Positions 62,570 to 64,000 of a DNA stretch of 64,000 bases are shown piece after piece. Below the pieces are notes generated by a model that saw nothing but the letters and a program-made list of their open reading frames with translations, was not told the DNA's origin and ran no database searches. Source of the stretch: Pseudomonas sp. efr-133-TYG-5 (GTDB lineage Bacteria > Pseudomonadota > Gammaproteobacteria > Pseudomonadales > Pseudomonadaceae); NCBI RefSeq assembly GCF_030209175.1, contig NZ_JARVSM010000007.1:1-64000 (forward strand), given 5' to 3'. The stretch's first letter is position 1, and each line of letters begins with the position of its first letter. The translations under genes and the position numbers were made by a program.

Positions 62570-62994
62570 TGCCAGTTGGTGACTTCGGCGTTTTCGCCTT
62601 CGCCGCCAGGCTGGCCATCCTTGCCCATCGACAGCAGGTCGTATTCGCTGTTCTCGCCGGGGTAGCGGTAGGTGTAGTTACGACCCCAGGGGTCCTGCGG
62701 CAGTTTTTTCTGCAAGTACGGGCCGGTCCATTTCGCTTCGTCGCTCGGCGCGGTTACCAGCGCCTGCAGGCCCTGTTCGGTGGACGGGTAGTGGCCGACT
62801 TCCAGCCGATAGAGGTCCAGCGCCTTGCTCAGGCCTTCGATCTGCGCCTTGGCCACCTTGACCTCGGAGCGTCCCAGCTGGGCGAAGTATTTCGGCGCGA
62901 CGATGCCGGCGAGCAGGCCGAGTACCACCAGCACCACCAACAGTTCGAGCAGGGTGAAACCGCGTTGGCCGCGCGGACGAAAATGCAGCTTCAT
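62566..62994 (-). CDS. gspG: Type II secretion system major pseudopilin G
   Basis: The 142-aa prepilin has a short basic leader, cleavage after Gly12 (RG/FTLLELLVVLVVLGLLAG) with Glu at mature position 5. It has the GspG-type C-terminal calcium region (LPQDPWGRNYTYRYPGENSEYDLLSMGKDG). It heads the gspG-gspF unit; GGGAGG precedes the ATG. Confidence 0.95.
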   Translation of the reverse strand: MKLHFRPRGQRGFTLLELLVVLVVLGLLAGIVAPKYFAQLGRSEVKVAKAQIEGLSKALDLYRLEVGHYPSTEQGLQALVTAPSDEAKWTGPYLQKKLPQDPWGRNYTYRYPGENSEYDLLSMGKDGQPGGEGENAEVTNWQ

Positions 62995-63113
62995 GATGAC
63001 CTCCCGTGAGTGGCAGCCGTGTCGCCACCAGGGACTATGCAATTGCCATGCTCAGCCCCCGATAAAACCCGCTGCTGTGGCTGAGGCCCTTGTAAAACGG
63101 GGCTTTGCAGAGT

Positions 63114-63129
63114 CGGCACAGTGCTTGCG
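63114..63129 (+). promoter_or_regulatory. Sigma-54 promoter candidate for the lytic transglycosylase
   Basis: CGGCACAGTGCTTGCG has GG (63115-63116) and GC (63127-63128) exactly 10 bp apart, with GGCAC and TTGC matching the RpoN consensus. It lies 70 bp before the lytic transglycosylase ATG. Confidence 0.55.
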
Positions 63130-63198
63130 TACGGCTGATTCACGATCGGTCAGTGGGGCATTTCCCCCAATTTTTCCGGGCCGGTCAGGGGAGGCCCA

Positions 63199-63810
63199 AT
63201 GCTCAATCCATTCTGCGCAGGACTGCTCGGCTGCATGCTGTTGACCGGCATCGCCGAGGCTGATGTGTTTGTCTCCGTGGACGCCAGGGGCGGCTACGTA
63301 CTGTCCAACGTCCACCGCCCGGGACGCACCTACGAACGGGTGATCCACGAACCGCAAATGCCCGTGGCCAGTCTCGACGGGCAACCGCAAATGATCGCCA
63401 GCCAGCCCTACGCCGAGCTGGTGTCGGCGGCGGCTTCGGCCAACCAGTTGCCCGAGGCGCTGCTGCACGCGGTGATCAACGCCGAGTCGCACTACGACCC
63501 CGGCGCCACCTCGCCCAAAGGGGCTGGCGGGCTGATGCAGCTGATGCCCGACACCGCCCGGGAACTGGGGGTCAAGGACGTCTACGACCCCAAGGCCAAC
63601 ATTCAGGGCGGCGCCAGATACCTCAAACGCCTGATGACCCTGTTCAACAACGACATCGCCCTCGCCGTGGCGGCGTACAACGCCGGGCCCGATGCGGTGC
63701 TCAGCCGGGGCCGGGTGATCCCGCCGTTCGCCGAAACCCAGCGCTACGTGCCCAGCGTCCTGCGCCAGTACCGGCGCTTGCAGGGGCTGGCCGCGGACGC
63801 GCCGTTGTAA
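63199..63810 (+). CDS. Lytic transglycosylase (SLT family)
   Basis: The 203-aa exported enzyme has a signal peptide (CAGLLGCMLLTGIAEA) and the SLT core: AVINAESHYDP with catalytic Glu96, PKGAGGLMQLMPDTA, and AVAAYNAGPDAV. It cuts peptidoglycan and probably opens the wall for the adjacent type II secreton. It is divergent from gspG. Confidence 0.92.
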   Translation: MLNPFCAGLLGCMLLTGIAEADVFVSVDARGGYVLSNVHRPGRTYERVIHEPQMPVASLDGQPQMIASQPYAELVSAAASANQLPEALLHAVINAESHYDPGATSPKGAGGLMQLMPDTARELGVKDVYDPKANIQGGARYLKRLMTLFNNDIALAVAAYNAGPDAVLSRGRVIPPFAETQRYVPSVLRQYRRLQGLAADAPL

Positions 63811-63941
63811 ACCCTGAACCCGGTTTTTCCCCAATGTCGGGGCAGGCGGGGCATCCCGGAAAAGCGGGGAAATGGGTGGGGAATATCCCCCAGCGCCTCA
63901 AGTCGGCGATGTAACTGATTGAAAGATGGGTGAATTTTTTG

Positions 63942-63957
63942 TGGCATGCGGATTGCT
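63942..63957 (+). promoter_or_regulatory. Sigma-54 promoter pointing out of the window
   Basis: TGGCATGCGGATTGCT matches TGGCACG-N4-TTGCW with one mismatch and the obligatory 10 bp between GG and GC. The 130 bp before it (63811-63941) contain no gene. The controlled gene lies beyond position 64000. Confidence 0.7.
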
Positions 63958-64000
63958 CCGGGGCATTTGTCGAGAATCATTCCCTGTGAGTACCCACGAC

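Noticed and set aside
63011..63028. Minus-strand TGGCGACACGGCTGCC with sigma-54-like spacing before gspG
   Set aside because: The -12 element is weak (CTGC), and the implied start would be only a few bases from the gspG ATG, upstream of no usable ribosome-binding site.

Overview
The window is chromosomal DNA of a pseudomonad, most likely the Pseudomonas fluorescens group. The evidence is the core order thrS-infC-rpmI-rplT-pheS-pheT-ihfA-merR-tRNA-Pro, an RsmE-type CsrA protein, a DUF1654 gene, DUF6124 genes, REP sequences of the GTGGGAGCGAG type, and high GC with Pseudomonas codon use throughout. No prophage, transposase, integrase or CRISPR array was seen.

Layout. 1-7.5 kb: end of tRNA-Asp, a REP pair, then a four-gene operon for a periplasmic molybdenum hydroxylase (Mo subunit with Tat signal, 2Fe-2S subunit, triheme cytochrome c, XdhC-type maturation protein), facing an FAD amine oxidase-like gene. 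7.6-13 kb: tRNA-Val, a candidate small RNA, a DUF2214 membrane protein, rsmE, a SPOR lipoprotein, a siderophore-interacting reductase, a LexA-boxed DUF1654-endA pair, and ansB with an Anr-like box. 13.3-21 kb: a coiled-coil protein and the ribose operon rbsBACRKD plus an exported nucleoside hydrolase, with a promoter and a perfect RbsR-type palindrome in front. 21-31 kb: small hypothetical proteins, a cold-shock protein, and the translation cluster. The thrS leader carries two hairpins shaped like tRNA-Thr anticodon arms.

31-46 kb: accessory metabolism and regulators. These include a VOC protein, two hydrolases or oxidoreductases, an MFS/LysR pair, pirin, a GlxA-type regulator, two homologous winged-helix ATPase regulators that converge and overlap, a flavodoxin/AraC pair sharing a 22-bp motif, and a metallo-hydrolase/LysR pair.

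46-53 kb is the most unusual part. Two duplicated leaders each encode a C4-like structured RNA. Its loop is complementary to the ribosome-binding site of the adjacent DUF6124 gene, and the complementarity has co-varied between the two copies. Between them lie three mosaic genes (Ig-like and beta-propeller modules), each preceded by the same 30-bp perfect palindrome. The second DUF6124 copy is frameshifted.

53-64 kb: a DoxX/monooxygenase/amidohydrolase/isochorismatase operon, an MscS channel with a cyclic-nucleotide domain, an exported esterase with a divergent LysR, a Gly-rich tandem-repeat protein next to type II secretion genes gspG and gspF, a lytic transglycosylase with a sigma-54 promoter candidate, and a second sigma-54 promoter pointing out of the window.
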